Positions 10,444 to 22,375 of a stretch of DNA of 64,000 nucleotides are shown here, in pieces. Positions within the stretch are counted from its first letter, which is position 1. Each line of letters begins with the position of its first letter. Under the pieces are notes generated by a model. That model was not told the origin of the DNA and ran no database searches. It saw only the letters and a program-made list of their open reading frames with translations. Source of the DNA: Cryptomeria japonica (lineage: Eukaryota > Streptophyta > Pinopsida > Cupressales > Cupressaceae); the NCBI RefSeq assembly GCF_030272615.1, contig NC_081406.1, positions 464,034,072 through 464,098,071 of the forward strand. Direction: 5' to 3'. Made by a program: the position numbers and the translations under genes.

Positions 10444-12069
10444 TCAGCACATAGCATTCTTAGCTTTTTCAAGACTCGATAGACCTCTTACTCGGTGCTT
10501 CTTACTTATTTTGATTAGATTATCAAAATTAACATGACAAAACCTTTTATGCCATAACCAGGTATCATCTATCCTTGCATATAGACATTTATTCCGAGTT
10601 GAGTCAAGATGAAATGTATTACCTCTTGTTTGTGTCCCAGTAGCAGCTAACTTTCCATGCTTGTCATGAACTTTGACATTTCCTTTTTCAAACTCTATTC
10701 GGTACCCTGTGTTGTTTAGCTGTGCTACACTCAAAAAATTGTATTTCAAACCTTCAACCCAATAAACATCATTACATTTAGCATTGTCAAGAAGTGTTAT
10801 GGATCCTTTACCTCTTACCGGACATGGTGCATCATTACCAAATCTTACATAGCCTCCATCATAATCATCTAATTTAATAAACTTGTGTTTATCACCTGTC
10901 ATGTGATGTGAGCAACCATTATCTATGATCCAAGAATCATTAGTATTTATATGAGATATTAAAGATTTTTCTTCATACCTTTCCTCATCTGATCCATCTT
11001 TGATAGCCACATAAACAACTTCCTCTATATCAGTTTCATCTGATTTATCATCATTAGATTCCTCATCAGCTATTAGGCATGTCTTTTTATCTCTTCTGAA
11101 GTCTCGGTGTCCTCTGTAATGATTATCTTTCTGTCTATCATCTTGGTAATCTCTCTTTTCACTAGATTCTTTGTCAGGACAGTTAGAAGCCATATGTCCT
11201 ATCGTATCACAATTGAAACATTTTAAAGGTAGCTTTCCTTTATACTTACCTTTTCCTCTTGGTAGCCTTCTGGCTAATAGTGCTTCAAACTCTTCTTGCT
11301 GTCTGATTTCCTCATACAGTTTGTGTACCTCCTCCATGTTTTTGCAAAATCTTTCACTTTCTCCACTGTGATTCCCTTCAAAGTACGTATACTTTCTATA
11401 ATTGTAATCATCAGTTTCATCAATATGAAAAGAACTGAATGCATATTCAACTTTATTTACCGATGACCCATTGTTATCAAAGTTACTTAACTCAAATGCA
11501 TGTAGCTTACCAATAGTAGCATCTAAAGAAACTGGCATATTGGGTATAGACCTCAATTCATTGATTGTAGAGACTCGGATTGCATAGGTTGGTAGAAGGG
11601 TTCTTAACAACTTACTTGTTATATCTTTCTCTTCAATAATTCCACCCGCTCCTTTGATTTGATTGATAATCTCCTTTAGTCTTGTACTATACTGGGTTAT
11701 GTTCTCGCCTTCATTCATCCTCATAGATTCAAGTTGTCCTCTTAGACTATCCACTTTTGCTCTTTGAACATGTTCATCTCCACCATACACAGATATGAGC
11801 TTAGTCCACATTGCCTTTGCATCAGTACATCCTTCTAGATCATTAAACTCTGAGTCAGTCAATGTAGATGTTATTTCAATCATTGCTTGAATATGTTCTT
11901 GCTTTGCCTTTATCTCTTCCATTGTTAATGGATAGGTGTTCAGTGTGATGAAATCATTCTCTATATAATAGACAACATACTCTCCAATTCCTGATAGATG
12001 CAACTTCATCCTTTTCTGCCATCTAGAGAAACTTGACTTATTCAGCTTCGATGCATCCCTCTTATACAT
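10444..12069 (-). pseudogene. gag: Copia Gag, protease and integrase zinc-binding region (541 codons, Element 2)
   Basis: The ATG is about 50 bp past the primer binding site. Residues 1-200 match the Copia Gag (UBN2-like) fold pattern, with W-x-K-L-x-x-x-Y (MWTKLISVYGG) and MRMNEGENITQY. A zinc knuckle, CFNCDTIGHMASNC, lies near residue 285. The protease motif reads WIIDNGCSHHMTG, with Asn where the usual DSG has Ser. The catalytic Asp remains, but activity is doubtful. The end is the HHCC region (LWHKRFCH). TGA and TAG stops then break C-x-G-C and QMGK before the integrase core continues in the same frame. Confidence 0.93.
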
Positions 12070-12120
12070 CTTTTGGATCTTTAACTCAAGTGCCTTTAAA
12101 CTTTTCTACCAGAGTCCAAA

Positions 12121-12134
12121 GCTCTGATACCAAT
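12121..12134 (-). promoter_or_regulatory. Primer binding site of Element 2
   Basis: The minus strand reads TGGTATCAGAGC next to the 5' LTR. This is the standard site complementary to the 3' end of initiator Met-tRNA. Confidence 0.93.
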
Positions 12135-13645
12135 TCATAGTTCTGATATTAAATATGTTTAGTACAGATGCCAAGCTAATAGTATGAGAGGACAGGGTGA
12201 ATCATTCAAACTTAATCTTCAATAAAAACAATAGATTCAACCTCGGTAACCTTATCAGAAAAATAGTAATGCATGCAGACCCATAAATAGATAAGATCAC
12301 CAACATATAACACCAGATTTAACATGGAAACCCAAATAGGGAAAAACCATTGTGGGATTTCGAACCCACTAAGAAATATACTCTTCTAGAGTATGCTCGG
12401 TTAAAATAAAATCCTATTAAAGATTACAAACACATTGCTAGATGTGACCCGGTTAAGGGATTTCCCTCAGATCTGTTAGGATCTTCACCTTGTTAGAAGT
12501 GACCTTGTTAAAGGATTTCAAACACTCAATAAGAATGTCACCTTGCTAGAGGATTTTACAAATAAGACTGTTAAGTCCACTCGGTTAAGAGATTTTCTAC
12601 TACTTCTCAAAATAACAGTAATAAAAATATGTCTGTAATTTCACATCTAAAAATGTTGAAGCAGATTCCTATTTGCTCAATACAATCAATTCATAGGACT
12701 TATCTTGTCCCTCTACTGGGCTCTATGCTCTGTTATCAAAACAGGTCTTCAAGCTTCTGTGCTCGGTAATCACTATGTAGCATCCCTTTGCATACACTTG
12801 CCCGCATACATTGTTTATCAACAGTTTCCTATTTATAAACAATCTTCCAACCACTTAATCTCCTTGATCACATTTCCCATGGTCAATCATAGCCATCAGA
12901 TCTTCAATTTTGTCCAGGTTCAATGAATCCTTCGATCTGAAAATGTTTTACCCCGCCTTGGAACTTGAATTTTCACCTTGGAACTTGTGTTAGGGTATTG
13001 CGGTACAATCTGAGCTATAGATCTTCCAGCCGATCTTTCTTTACCATAGATTCTTTAACAATCTTCATACACGGCTTACCAATCATTTAATCTGCTCCAG
13101 CTCATTAGCTTCCTTCATTAAATATCACATCTAAACATTTAATGCATTCAGTTATAGCTCGGTTGTAACTCGGTAAATACTAAACTTCACTCGGTAGACA
13201 TTCTGCCTTCATTAACCGATAGCAATAACCTTAGGGTTTACTAACTAGGTTCTTTGCTCGGTAACATAGTATAGTATTAACCTTTCGAACAATAGAATAT
13301 GTAGTATATCAAAACAATCTAAACATCATGATCTCATCATTGTCTAACTCATAATAGTTGCCCATTGAATAACTTATCCCCTTATTCATCATATTCTTTC
13401 TGTGTCTTTTACTGACATCTTTATACTCATCAAATCATATTTCTTAAGATATGGCAACATCATGCTGAACTAGAAAATCAATTTCTTGACATCAATGACA
13501 AAATAATAATATTAAGACAGTAATCATCCTTAATCAGTTATATCCATAGTCATCAACAACCTTCTCAATATCCTTTTTGAAATGCCAACAATCTCTCATT
13601 GTAATTGGAATGCCAACCTTCTTCTTGTCTATTATAATGCAAACA
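12135..13645 (-). repeat. 5' LTR of Element 2 (1511 bp)
   Basis: Same length as the 3' LTR and collinear with it throughout. The inner end reads TCATAG rather than TGATAG, one point change, and the outer end reads AAACA rather than CCAACA. ACTTG follows immediately at 13646-13650. Confidence 0.95.
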
Positions 13646-13650
13646 ACTTG

Positions 13651-15478
13651 ATGCTGGTATCTTGTACATGATGAAAAAAAATACCATTGTTGTCTACATG
13701 CAACAGTTGCTTGTATATCAAGATGGCCACATCTGCCCTACTATATAACACCTTGACAATGAAATGGCACGTACAACCTCATTTTTTTTTATACACGTGA
13801 TTCTGCTTAGAAGGTGGCAACTTATTCCTATTGTCTTTTGGTCCGTAAGAACACCAATACCTTAAACATAAAAACTTTCATATTTTTAGTAAGAGTCGAT
13901 ATGTCATTAAACATAGACAAAGCATACCAAAGAATGTAACTACTAACCGACTATACATCTTTATCATATGACTGTTGTGCACACTACTATTATTATCTTT
14001 AGTATGCCTCTTTCGGATAAACTTAGTTTTAAAACCTTAAACTAACAATTCCCCCTTGAAGAATGCATCCAAATTAGCAAGTGGGATTACCGCACAAATG
14101 TCTTTAGTTGAATTATCGTCAACACAAATTTAGGTCCACCAAATATCCTGTAAAGAGAAGTGATGGAGACCTTCACCACCATCTTGCACTTCCAATCCCA
14201 ACATTTCCTGCCATTTTTTGGTGAATCAACATCCTAGTGAACTACATAGTAGCCAATATCACTGAATTACACACCAATTTCCAAACAATTGCGAGTACAC
14301 AGAGCATACAAATAGTTGGTTCATACTCAAAGTCATAGACATCGTAACAACTGTAATGAGCCAAATTCGATCTATGGAAACATACAACAGGGATGCACAT
14401 ACAATGCAAACAAAAACCTCTCAAAATAATATTGAATTTTGATGTCGAATGAATTGTGTTTGTGACTAATCAAAAACCATTTATACACAAATAATTCATG
14501 CACAGTCTTTCAGTTTATAAGAGGCTTGGGGGATAAAGCACGATGGACAATATAGTAAAAAAAGCACAATTTTCTCCTGATTTTTGCTTCTATCAACATA
14601 ACTCTGAATGAGATAATTGGAATTTGTTGAATTTTAGGATCATATTAGGGTAAGCATATAATTTAAATTTTTTATTTTACTATTTTCACTTAGATATAAG
14701 TTAGATATTAATTCAATTATGAGAGGTATGAATTCAATCGGCAGTTTGTATATTGAATTCACAATAAGTATATATAATGAATTGTTGTATGTTTAGTCAG
14801 TATGCCATGCAATACGTAGATGATCCAATATGTAGAGTTCATGTATGTCCATGATTTCTTCATTAAGATAGACCACTATATTTAATTGACTTCCTCCAAT
14901 TTCGTAGTAATGAACTAACTGCTATATGTGCACAAACTGTCATATCTTTTTCTCTATCTTACTATATCTACTAATTGTTGTATATACTTACCAATCCTCC
15001 TAGTTCGTAATAATTATGGATTGCTTATACATAGATTTCTATATATAGATTTCCTATATTTAAATTTCCTATATTATCACTATTACGTATCAACCTTCCA
15101 AGGGAAATGTGCATTGCTAATATACAACAATCAATAGCAAAGTATACAACGTGACTCTAGATAATCGAAAGGTGTCTTATAACCTTAATCAATCACAAAC
15201 CGATTCATAACACAAATTGTATTATAAGCAAAATGAAAACAATATGATCGGTTATGTAAAACTGATAAACTAAATCAATCATTCCATAATAATAGATGAT
15301 TAATACAATTAGTTCATAACCGATATTAATAAATCATATTTAGTTGTTCATGAACTGACTCGAAAATAAACAAATGAACCAAAAATAAAATACTATCGAT
15401 TATGTATAATCGGTGATTACAAACAAACATTAACATATGAGAATGTAGAAGAAAGAGGCTGAGGACGAGGAAGAGAAG
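13651..15478. other. Unassigned degenerate sequence
   Basis: No supportable gene. A short minus-strand frame exists at 14242-14424, but its composition is unremarkable. A CCCCCTTG tract near 14050 may be an old retroelement polypurine tract. From about 15180 to 15420 the words CCGAT and ATCGGT recur, suggesting an old repeat, but no boundaries could be set. Confidence 0.4.
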
Positions 15479-16217
15479 GTGCAGAGAAAAGAGTATGTTG
15501 AAGAGATTGAAGCAAAGAATAACCCTTATATCTCGGATAGCATGAATGAAGCTCAGCACACTACAGAGGAGGGAAACCCTAGGTCTGTGGGCTCTACTCC
15601 AGTTATGGAGAATGCGGATTCCATTTTAAACATTGCCAAAAATAGTACTCTAAAAATGTTCAACTTCCAAAAATGGATGATTGAAAACATCTCCATTATT
15701 CAGAATAAACAGAGATATTTGGATTATAAAATTGAGCAACTGATTAAGGATAGAAATACTAAAGGTAAAGAGGATGCGGCAGTGGATACTAGTGAGGTAG
15801 AGGACAAAGATGAAATCCAAGATTGGTCAGAAAAAGATATGATTAAGAGAGATTTGAAGCATCTTGAAGATGTGATCAGAATCATCAAAGAAAAGGGAGA
15901 GGTTGATAATGAAATTATTAACCGGATTACAAAAACTGAAAAAGGCCTTCTAGAAATTTATGGAGCATAGCCTTGAAGTTTTGAAGGTGTCATCTGAAAA
16001 CATAAATGCTTTGTTTGCTTCTCTGGAGAAGAACAAGCAGAACAAAGAGATGGTGATCATTGATGATGTGCTAGCCACCAGTTTTGCTCCTCACTCCTCT
16101 AGACGTAGAACAAGGCAAACTACCAGTGAACTGGAGATAAAGACTAAAGACACCCATCAGATGCAGGAAAACAAAGACCTGAAAGAAGCAGCTTTAAGGA
16201 CGCAGAAGAGTCTATAA
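15479..16217 (+). pseudogene. Coiled-coil ORF fragment of unknown family, one frameshift
   Basis: Two overlapping frames (163 and 85 codons) join across a single frameshift near 15960: the first ends LLEIYGA and the second continues HSLEVLKVSSENINALF. The joined protein would be a charged helical coiled coil (YKIEQLIKD, KHLEDVIRIIKEKGE), then a basic linker with SSRRRTRQTT and a short tail before TAA. No catalytic motif is visible. Its character resembles the C-terminal third of the long Element 1 ORF, so it may be the 3' end of a similar accessory ORF. I could not show homology by eye. Confidence 0.45.
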
Positions 16218-16631
16218 AAATTTTCATCTCACATATAATCTGGTCTTTGGTTTCCAATCTCTCGCTGGCTTTTTGTTGTTCTTTTCCTTAGCTGCTATTT
16301 TATTTGTTGTTCTTTTGTAATTGTTCTTTCTATGTACTGATCTCTCTAGTTTCTTTTATGCTTATTTTCTTGTTATGTAAGTGAGTTTCGGGTCCCTTAA
16401 AACTTGATTTTCCTTAATTAAAAACATATCAGAATGCAGATAATAACGCTGGGTATAAAAAATGTTATGATCAATAATCACGACAAGTACTCTGCTTCGA
16501 TTTCTGTCAATAACATGCAATCCAAAAAGGTGTTATAAAATGCGTGTTATTGAGTTTTCCGAACTTTTTTTAAAAATGACATCCACAGCTAAATCTGGGT
16601 TGTAGCTAAAGTGGTTCCCAAAAGGTGCTTC
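16218..16631. other. 3' flank of the coiled-coil ORF
   Basis: T-rich sequence just after the stop, then AATAACACG and GTTATTGA words that belong to the hairpin repeats that follow. No gene was seen. Confidence 0.35.
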
Positions 16632-16770
16632 AATAACACGCAAAGTCAATAACAAGAAAGTTTTCAAAAGTTACAGATTGTTGATCATGAACATCAGATT
16701 TAACTGTAGCTTTGATTTTTATCATGATCTGTAATTTTTGAAAAATTTCTGGTTATTGACTTTGTGTGTA
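16632..16770. repeat. Imperfect inverted repeat (hairpin, MITE-like)
   Basis: The left arm (16632-16679, AACACGCAAAGTCAATAAC and onward) and the right arm (16727-16770, ending GGTTATTGACTTTGTGTGT) are imperfect reverse complements over about 45 bp, separated by about 47 bp. No transposase frame lies inside. Fragments of the arm sequence recur to 16860. Confidence 0.6.
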
Positions 16771-17180
16771 TTTCATGTTATTGACTTTGTGTGTTATTGA
16801 CATACCTTTTTGGAGCCACTTTGCATGTTATTTCATTTTATTGACTTTGAGTGTATTTCATATTATTGCATCCATTTCTTTGTTGACATCTTCTTATTTT
16901 TTTAATAATTTCATTAACCAAATGGAAGACATGAATCTGGTTAATGGCAACTGGTGCTCTAGTTCTGGTAGTCATTTGTTTGTTTCAATGATCCAAACGT
17001 GTTCCTTGAAAGTATTGTGTGATGACTGGCTTTTGAAATCAAGGATCATTCAATTCTTTTATGTTAATACCAACCTATTAACTTAATTTTAATAGATTAT
17101 AAGATAAATACGTCAAAACACACACTATCTAATCCAAGTTGCACACAACATAAACAATGCCTGTTAATCGTGAACGTGTC
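16771..17180. other. Unassigned sequence with hairpin-arm fragments
   Basis: Repeats of GTTATTGAC and TTATTGACTTTG up to about 16870, then ordinary AT-rich sequence. The open frame at 16766-17086 overlaps the repeat and is not a credible gene. Confidence 0.35.
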
Positions 17181-17324
17181 TAAACTGACTCCAGAATGGG
17201 GTTATGAAACTCGTGTTATTTGTTTTGAAAATTTTCAAAAAATCAAAGCCAAAGCTAATTTTGCTGATCATGATCAACAATTCAATAACACGAGTTCCAT
17301 AACCCCATTTTAGAGCCAGTTTAG
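17181..17324. repeat. Small inverted-repeat element (144 bp, MITE-like)
   Basis: Arms of about 40 bp (17181-17220 and 17284-17323) are near-perfect reverse complements containing GGGGTTATGAAACTCGTGTTATT-type sequence. The loop contains a further GATCATGATC palindrome. No coding capacity. It shares the AATAACACG word with the upstream hairpin, so both may be one family. Confidence 0.65.
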
Positions 17325-18683
17325 TTGTGGCCATGGAAAGAAACTTGAATGGTCATGAAGAAGATAATCAAAACACTTTAATTTCTTTATATTTATTACC
17401 AAAACCTGCTCCATATGAAACTTTGAAAGATGTGACCTCATTAAATTAACCTGAGTTTTATTAGGGTGGGGTAAAACTATCTGTTGTAGGTCGAGATGAG
17501 GAATTTGGACTTTTGGCTAGTATTAATCGTATTTTTTATTAGTATATCCACCCTGTAATGATACATGTTATAGAAAAATCCTCTACGTAAAAGATAATAG
17601 TGTTACTGTTGTAGTAGTGTGGACAATAGGAGTATGGGAATTTAGCCATTTTTCTACCAAAATTCAACCAAGAATAGATAAAAACTAGAGCTTATCATGA
17701 GAACACATACATTTCTTAGATCCAATGTAACCCTAGCCCGTGCTACTGCCGCCACTCCTATAATTGACATTTTTAACTTCCTCTTCAAACCCTCCCCCCC
17801 CCCTCTGTTCCTGTCACTCCTATAACACATGTCTAGTCTTTGATTTCCAACCCTCTACAAGAAAAGGCCAAAGGAAAAATGTATGAACAAAAGTTGCAAA
17901 GGAAAACAATATGAACACATAAGAAAAAGGAAAATCTTGTGAATAATTCTCTTAGCATACCTAGAAGCTTCAACAACATCCAAGCCCTCACCCATGCTAC
18001 TGCTACTGATCATGATTGTATAACACGCATTTAACCTTCACAGATATCTTCTCTACTCCTATTTTTCTCTTCCTTGCTTTGCAAGTTAATGGATTTGCAT
18101 GTTATTGACCACAAATATATGACTACTCTTTCTTTCATTCCAAGTTAATGGCTTGGCATGTTATTGACCACAACATATGAAGAGATATTAAATGTGTTGC
18201 TATTGACCTGACCTAACTCCCTAAGTTAATTACATGTGTGTTATAGTACGTTATCAACCATGGGGCGATAGTTGTCTCCCACTACTTTCCCACCCACCCA
18301 ACAAAGCACTCTATGGTCTCCTCATGGTTTGACTGATTGTCTGTTATACGCCCCTCCAAAGCCGGAGACATGATGTGCTCTATGGACATCCTTCTTGGCG
18401 AGTCCACATCATCACTACCTTGACCCACGCGATGTCCCCCTATGTCCATATCATCATAGCCTGTGTGGGGGCTTACTTGCAACTGGGCATGGGTATGCAT
18501 GTATGTTATGCAATCCATCAGTACGATGCTAATGTTTTGGAGCCAGAATAGCTGCGTCCCCTCCTACAAGCTTGTTAATAATTTGTTTAGTAGCAAATAA
18601 AACTAATGGTTAAACAAGGATAACCAATAATAGTTAACTCTACTAAAAAATGCTAATGTTAACAAATGCTACAAATGTGAACA
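17325..18683. other. Unassigned sequence left of Element 3
   Basis: Contains repeated TGTTATTGACC words near 18100-18190. A minus-strand frame of 78 codons at 18282-18518 (YDDMDIGGHRVGQGSDDVDS) has no recognised family. Nothing else can be supported. Confidence 0.35.
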
Positions 18684-18688
18684 CCTAT

Positions 18689-20095
18689 TGTAGATGTATA
18701 AAAATGACCATATTCCTAAATGAATATTTTATGTTCATTCCTCTATTTAGTTAAATCCAATTTAATTAAATTACCTACATTCTTCTATTTTATTAAGTAA
18801 ATTATTCAATTTACTTCGTTAAATTTACTTATGTCATTTAATTGAATAAATCATTTTATTCAATTAAACCCCTTCTCTCTACTTTTAATTAAATTTATAT
18901 TTAATTAATAGTTTACCCCAAATTGAATAAATCTAATTTATTCAATTTCCCAAATTACAACTAAATTGAAATAAAACATTTTATTTTAATTAAATCCTTT
19001 TATTCCTCATCCACTTGCAATATCCTACATCTCTCACTTGCCTCCTAAACGCCCTTCTAGACTCTTCTAATCACTTCTAAATTATCCTAACCCATCTCCT
19101 AAATATTGTCACATCCCTAAGCAAGGGGAAGTCACTTCTCAAATCCTCAAAGTCTTTGAAAACCATTAAAGGCTTCACCGACTTAAACCTTGAAAGTCTT
19201 CCAAAACCATTAATGGTTAACTCAACCCTCTTACATGGTTAGAGACTTTTTGACTAACTTAACCCTCATCTAACCCAAGGGTCTCATCAAGCATTCATTA
19301 CTTTGACCATGGTTATCCCTTTAACCCTTGCACAAGAGTTTATCCTTTGGGTAAAATCTTTATCCCTTGGATAATCCTAACTTAACCTTAACCCTTACCA
19401 CCTAGGGTAACCATGAGGTCTTCTCAGGCATTTAATATTTCAACCCTCCCCTCTCAACCAATCCTATGTTGACAATTGTCACCATTTCATTGGTGCAAAT
19501 TGTAAACATGGATTGATAACTTTCAATCCTGACCATTGATAAGCTCGTTCAATCTTGACCATCCATTGCCCTATTTTCACTATAAATAGAGCTCTCATTC
19601 CTCCATTTTAAGGATCCATGTAAGCTTTTAGTATCTCATTTATGCTCATATTTTATCAATACATCTAGCCTCTTTTATATTAAGAATTAATCTAGAATAA
19701 CATTTTAGAGTATTTTTCTTTATCAATAGCTTAGAACATCAACTAGTATATTATGTTAGGATAGTATTGCTACTAATCTTGTCATCTTATAATCTAGTTT
19801 ACTTTGTTTATAGAAGTATGCATAGCTAGGATGCATTTCATGGCAAATTTAATCTAAAGCATCCCTCATTCTTGCATTTGTCATCCCTAAGGAACTTTTC
19901 TCAGTGATCTGAGAGCAAAGACATTGGCTTGAGGGACCTTGTGAGATAGAGAATGATGGAACAAACCTTGGGAAGTTGAGTCATTCTTCATGACTCCGTA
20001 ACTTGCACCAAGAAGTTATGTGGGTGTGTGAGCAAGCCTCTTTGAGACCTCTTTTTCACATTTTGAGTTTCATAGACCCGCTTTTCCTGCACACA
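18689..20095 (+). repeat. 5' LTR of Element 3 (1407 bp)
   Basis: Starts TGTAGATG and ends GCACACA just before the primer site. The first third is AT-rich with AATTAAAT and ATTGAATAAA runs. A TATA box (TATAAATAG) sits at 19581-19589, so transcription should start about 30 bp later, leaving roughly 480 bp of R-U5. Confidence 0.95.
19581..19589 (+). promoter_or_regulatory. TATA box in Element 3 5' LTR
   Basis: TATAAATAG, repeated at 36574-36582 in the right LTR. Element 5 has TATAAACAG in the matching context (after CCATCCATTGC) at 60930-60938. Confidence 0.7.
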
Positions 20096-20099
20096 TTTT

Positions 20100-20119
20100 T
20101 GGCACCCAACGTGGGGCTC
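20100..20119 (+). promoter_or_regulatory. Primer binding site of Element 3
   Basis: TGGCACCCAACGTGGGGC and two further bases, four bases past the LTR. It resembles the complement of a tRNA-Lys 3' end (TGGCGCCC-type) with a couple of differences. The tRNA assignment is from general knowledge, not a search. Confidence 0.75.
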
Positions 20120-20169
20120 TACCCCATTAATCAAATCGGTTTTTAAAAATAATCACTTTTGCAGGTACG

Positions 20170-20465
20170 TGGGAAATAGGAATCAGCGCATGGGGAACAT
20201 CCCTTAGCACATCCAGTTAACATTCTAGTGCATCGCGCTCACTATTTAGCACATTGGGTCTATTCTATAGCATGTGAAGTCTTTATCTTAGCGCATCATT
20301 CCCACTAATATTTCCTATAGGTCTCGGTGCAGGAGGAAAATAGAGTGACGCATCTGAAAAACAGAGTAGCACATTTGAAACACAATTTAGTGCATTAGGA
20401 CTATTCAATAGTGCATCTGAATTATATCGTAGTGCATGCAATCCTTTCTATAGCGCATCATAGAT
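20170..20465 (+). repeat. TAGCGCAT motif array, block 1 (5' leader of Element 3)
   Basis: About ten to twelve copies of a degenerate TAGYRCAT word, each followed by a different short sequence at roughly 20-35 bp spacing. Variants TAGCACAT and TAGTGCAT are single-step changes of TAGCGCAT. It lies immediately downstream of the primer site. Confidence 0.75.
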
Positions 20466-20916
20466 AGAGATAAAAACTAAAAACTGTAACCAAATGTAAA
20501 AAATTAGACTTGTTGAAGTCCATAGATTGTCTAACAATTTTGTAGGGTTGTAACAAATTTCTTGCAGATAGGAGCTTAATTGTAGGATCATTAATTAGTT
20601 TAGGTTTTTACTAACTTAGTCAAGTTAGTTAAGATATAAACTTCTTTTGATTCTTGTTAAAATTGAACTCACTTTTGTTTGGGCTTTAAAACAAACCACA
20701 ACAACAATCTTTTCTTGCTTTTCTAGGAGAAAAATTTTCAATTTGGGCTCTAAAAAGAACAACACAAATTTTCATTTTTGCAAAATCAAAGGGCTTAAAA
20801 AGAATTTCACCATCCTTTGGTGTATAAAAGGATCCATTTTAGGATTTAGCAAATTAAAGAATCACACAAAGTCCAAAGGTCATTTGCAACCAAAGAGGGA
20901 AGATCTTCCCCTTTGG

Positions 20917-20982
20917 ATCGATTTATTTTGTTCACCAACAATCGATTTATTTTGTTCACCAACAATTGATTTATTTTGTTGA
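20917..20982 (+). repeat. 24-bp tandem repeat in Element 3 leader
   Basis: Two exact copies and one partial copy of a 24-bp unit, ATCGATTTATTTTGTTCACC plus AACA. The third copy is changed to ATTGATTT and ends at TTGATGAAATG. Confidence 0.85.
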
Positions 20983-21314
20983 TGAAATGTCAGATTTACT
21001 TTGTTGACCCTTTCTTTTCAAATAGATCAGAAAATCATTACCATGAAAGGTTGAAATAAACACCATGTTTTTATGGAGCAACATCTCCATATAGATCTTA
21101 TAAAATAATTGACTTGAAAGGTAAAAAGAACCTTGTTTGCCTTGTCTCAAAAGTAGAAGGTATATGCTCTCCCCTTAATTGGGTGCTCAAAAAGCTAGAC
21201 TACTCTTACGCTTTCAGTCATATAGCATTTAAATATTTTAGCAGGCCTGCCTTCCCGAGGGGTTGAAAAACTCTTAAAGCCATTTATGGCCAGTGTGAAG
21301 GGAACAACCTAAGT

Positions 21315-21360
21315 GGGGAACGACTTTGTTGCCAAGAGTTCCAACCCACTATAATCAAAA
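21315..21360 (+). promoter_or_regulatory. Conserved leader motif GAACGAC-CACTATA (Element 3)
   Basis: GGGGAACGACTTTGTTGCC is followed about 20 bases later by CCCACTATAATC. Elements 4 and 5 carry matching pairs at 45767-45825 and 62537-62579. The downstream words GGTTGGGAAGCCTCCCGAGG (21451-21470) also have a counterpart in Element 4 (GGTTGGGAGCCTTC). Function unknown; packaging, dimerisation, splicing or ribosome entry are possible. Confidence 0.55.
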
Positions 21361-21989
21361 GTGGAGGTTGACAAAAGTCCCTTCAACGGTTTTGCTCAGT
21401 GATTAGCCTTCCCCCAGTATCCTTGAGATACGTAAAGTCTTTGTTCTAAAGGTTGGGAAGCCTCCCGAGGGAGTTTATTACTGAAGACCGAATGGGAAGC
21501 TTGATTATGAACCATAGTATAGAAACTTTGAGCCGAGTCAATAACCAGACATTTGCAATATCATAGTGCAATGGTGGGGAAGAATCCACCCCCAAGATCA
21601 GTCACCATATATCTCCCAAGATAACTGCTGAATTGTGAAGCAATTCACTTTGAGTTAATTCTTGGCAAAATGCAAAAAAACAGCCGCCCCCTAGAGGGTG
21701 ACATGGTTGTTTGAGCTGACGGAGTATCGAGACTAGTAGGCTATGATATTGCTTATGACCTTTGAATAAAGAGTCTTTTTGAAGTGTATTCTTTGTATCC
21801 AAAACTTGTTAAAAACATTGGGGATTTGAACACATCCTTGCAAAACATACACTTATTTTTTAGATTAAGAAAAAATGGTTGTCTCTTTGGTGTCGTGCTT
21901 TCATTTGTTATCTTAGAAAATCATCTATCAGTACTGAAAACTCAAAACAAACTTCCAAAATTGCAGAAAACAACCAAGTCAATATTTTC

Positions 21990-22375
21990 AGGGTAGTTTT
22001 AACGCGTAAGAGCAACTTCTTAGTGCATAGGAAGCATCTCTTAGTGCATTAAACGTTCTTTTTAGCGCATCAAGTCTTAATAGTGATACTTTATCAAAAA
22101 TCTAAAATCAACAGTAGCAGTTAGCGTGTTCTAAAAATAGTGTAGCGCCTGAAAGCATCAACTTAGCGTGTTGAAGTCAACCTTTAGCGCATAAGATTAA
22201 CTGTTAGCGCGTAGAAGGCCCATATTAGTGCATGACCTTCTGAGCAGAAACTGAAGCAAATTTAAACAGTATAAATCAGTTAGCGAGTAGAAGGGGCCAG
22301 CATAGCACATAGGGTCTTTTCATTAGCGCATTGAGAACTTTCTATAGCGCATCGCGTCTCTATTTTAGTGCGTGG
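21990..22375 (+). repeat. TAGCGCAT motif array, block 2 (5' leader of Element 3)
   Basis: About fifteen copies of TAGCGCAT and close variants (TAGCGTGT, TAGTGCAT, TAGCGCGT), at about 20-35 bp spacing. The sequences between copies are not repeated, so this is an array of a short word, not a tandem duplication. Confidence 0.78.

Larger units (their letters stand above)
5991..13645 (-). mobile_element. Element 2: full-length Ty1/Copia retrotransposon, 7.66 kb
   Basis: Two LTRs of equal length (1511 bp) enclose a gag-protease-integrase-RT-RNase H order, the Copia order, all on the minus strand. A perfect 5-bp target duplication, ACTTG, flanks it at 5986-5990 and 13646-13650. The primer binding site and polypurine tract sit directly inside the LTRs. 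By eye the first 300 bp of the two LTRs differ at about a dozen positions, mostly transitions, so the insertion is fairly young. Despite intact ends, the coding frame has several stops, one frameshift and damaged active-site residues, so this copy cannot make working enzymes. Confidence 0.96.

Noticed and set aside
11171-11371. Plus-strand frames lying opposite the Element 2 gag and other Copia domains
   Set aside because: Shadows of the real minus-strand coding sequence with no recognisable motifs of their own.
20170-22375. TAGCGCAT words as a simple satellite or microsatellite
   Set aside because: Sequences between copies are not repeated, so it is not a tandem repeat with a fixed period.
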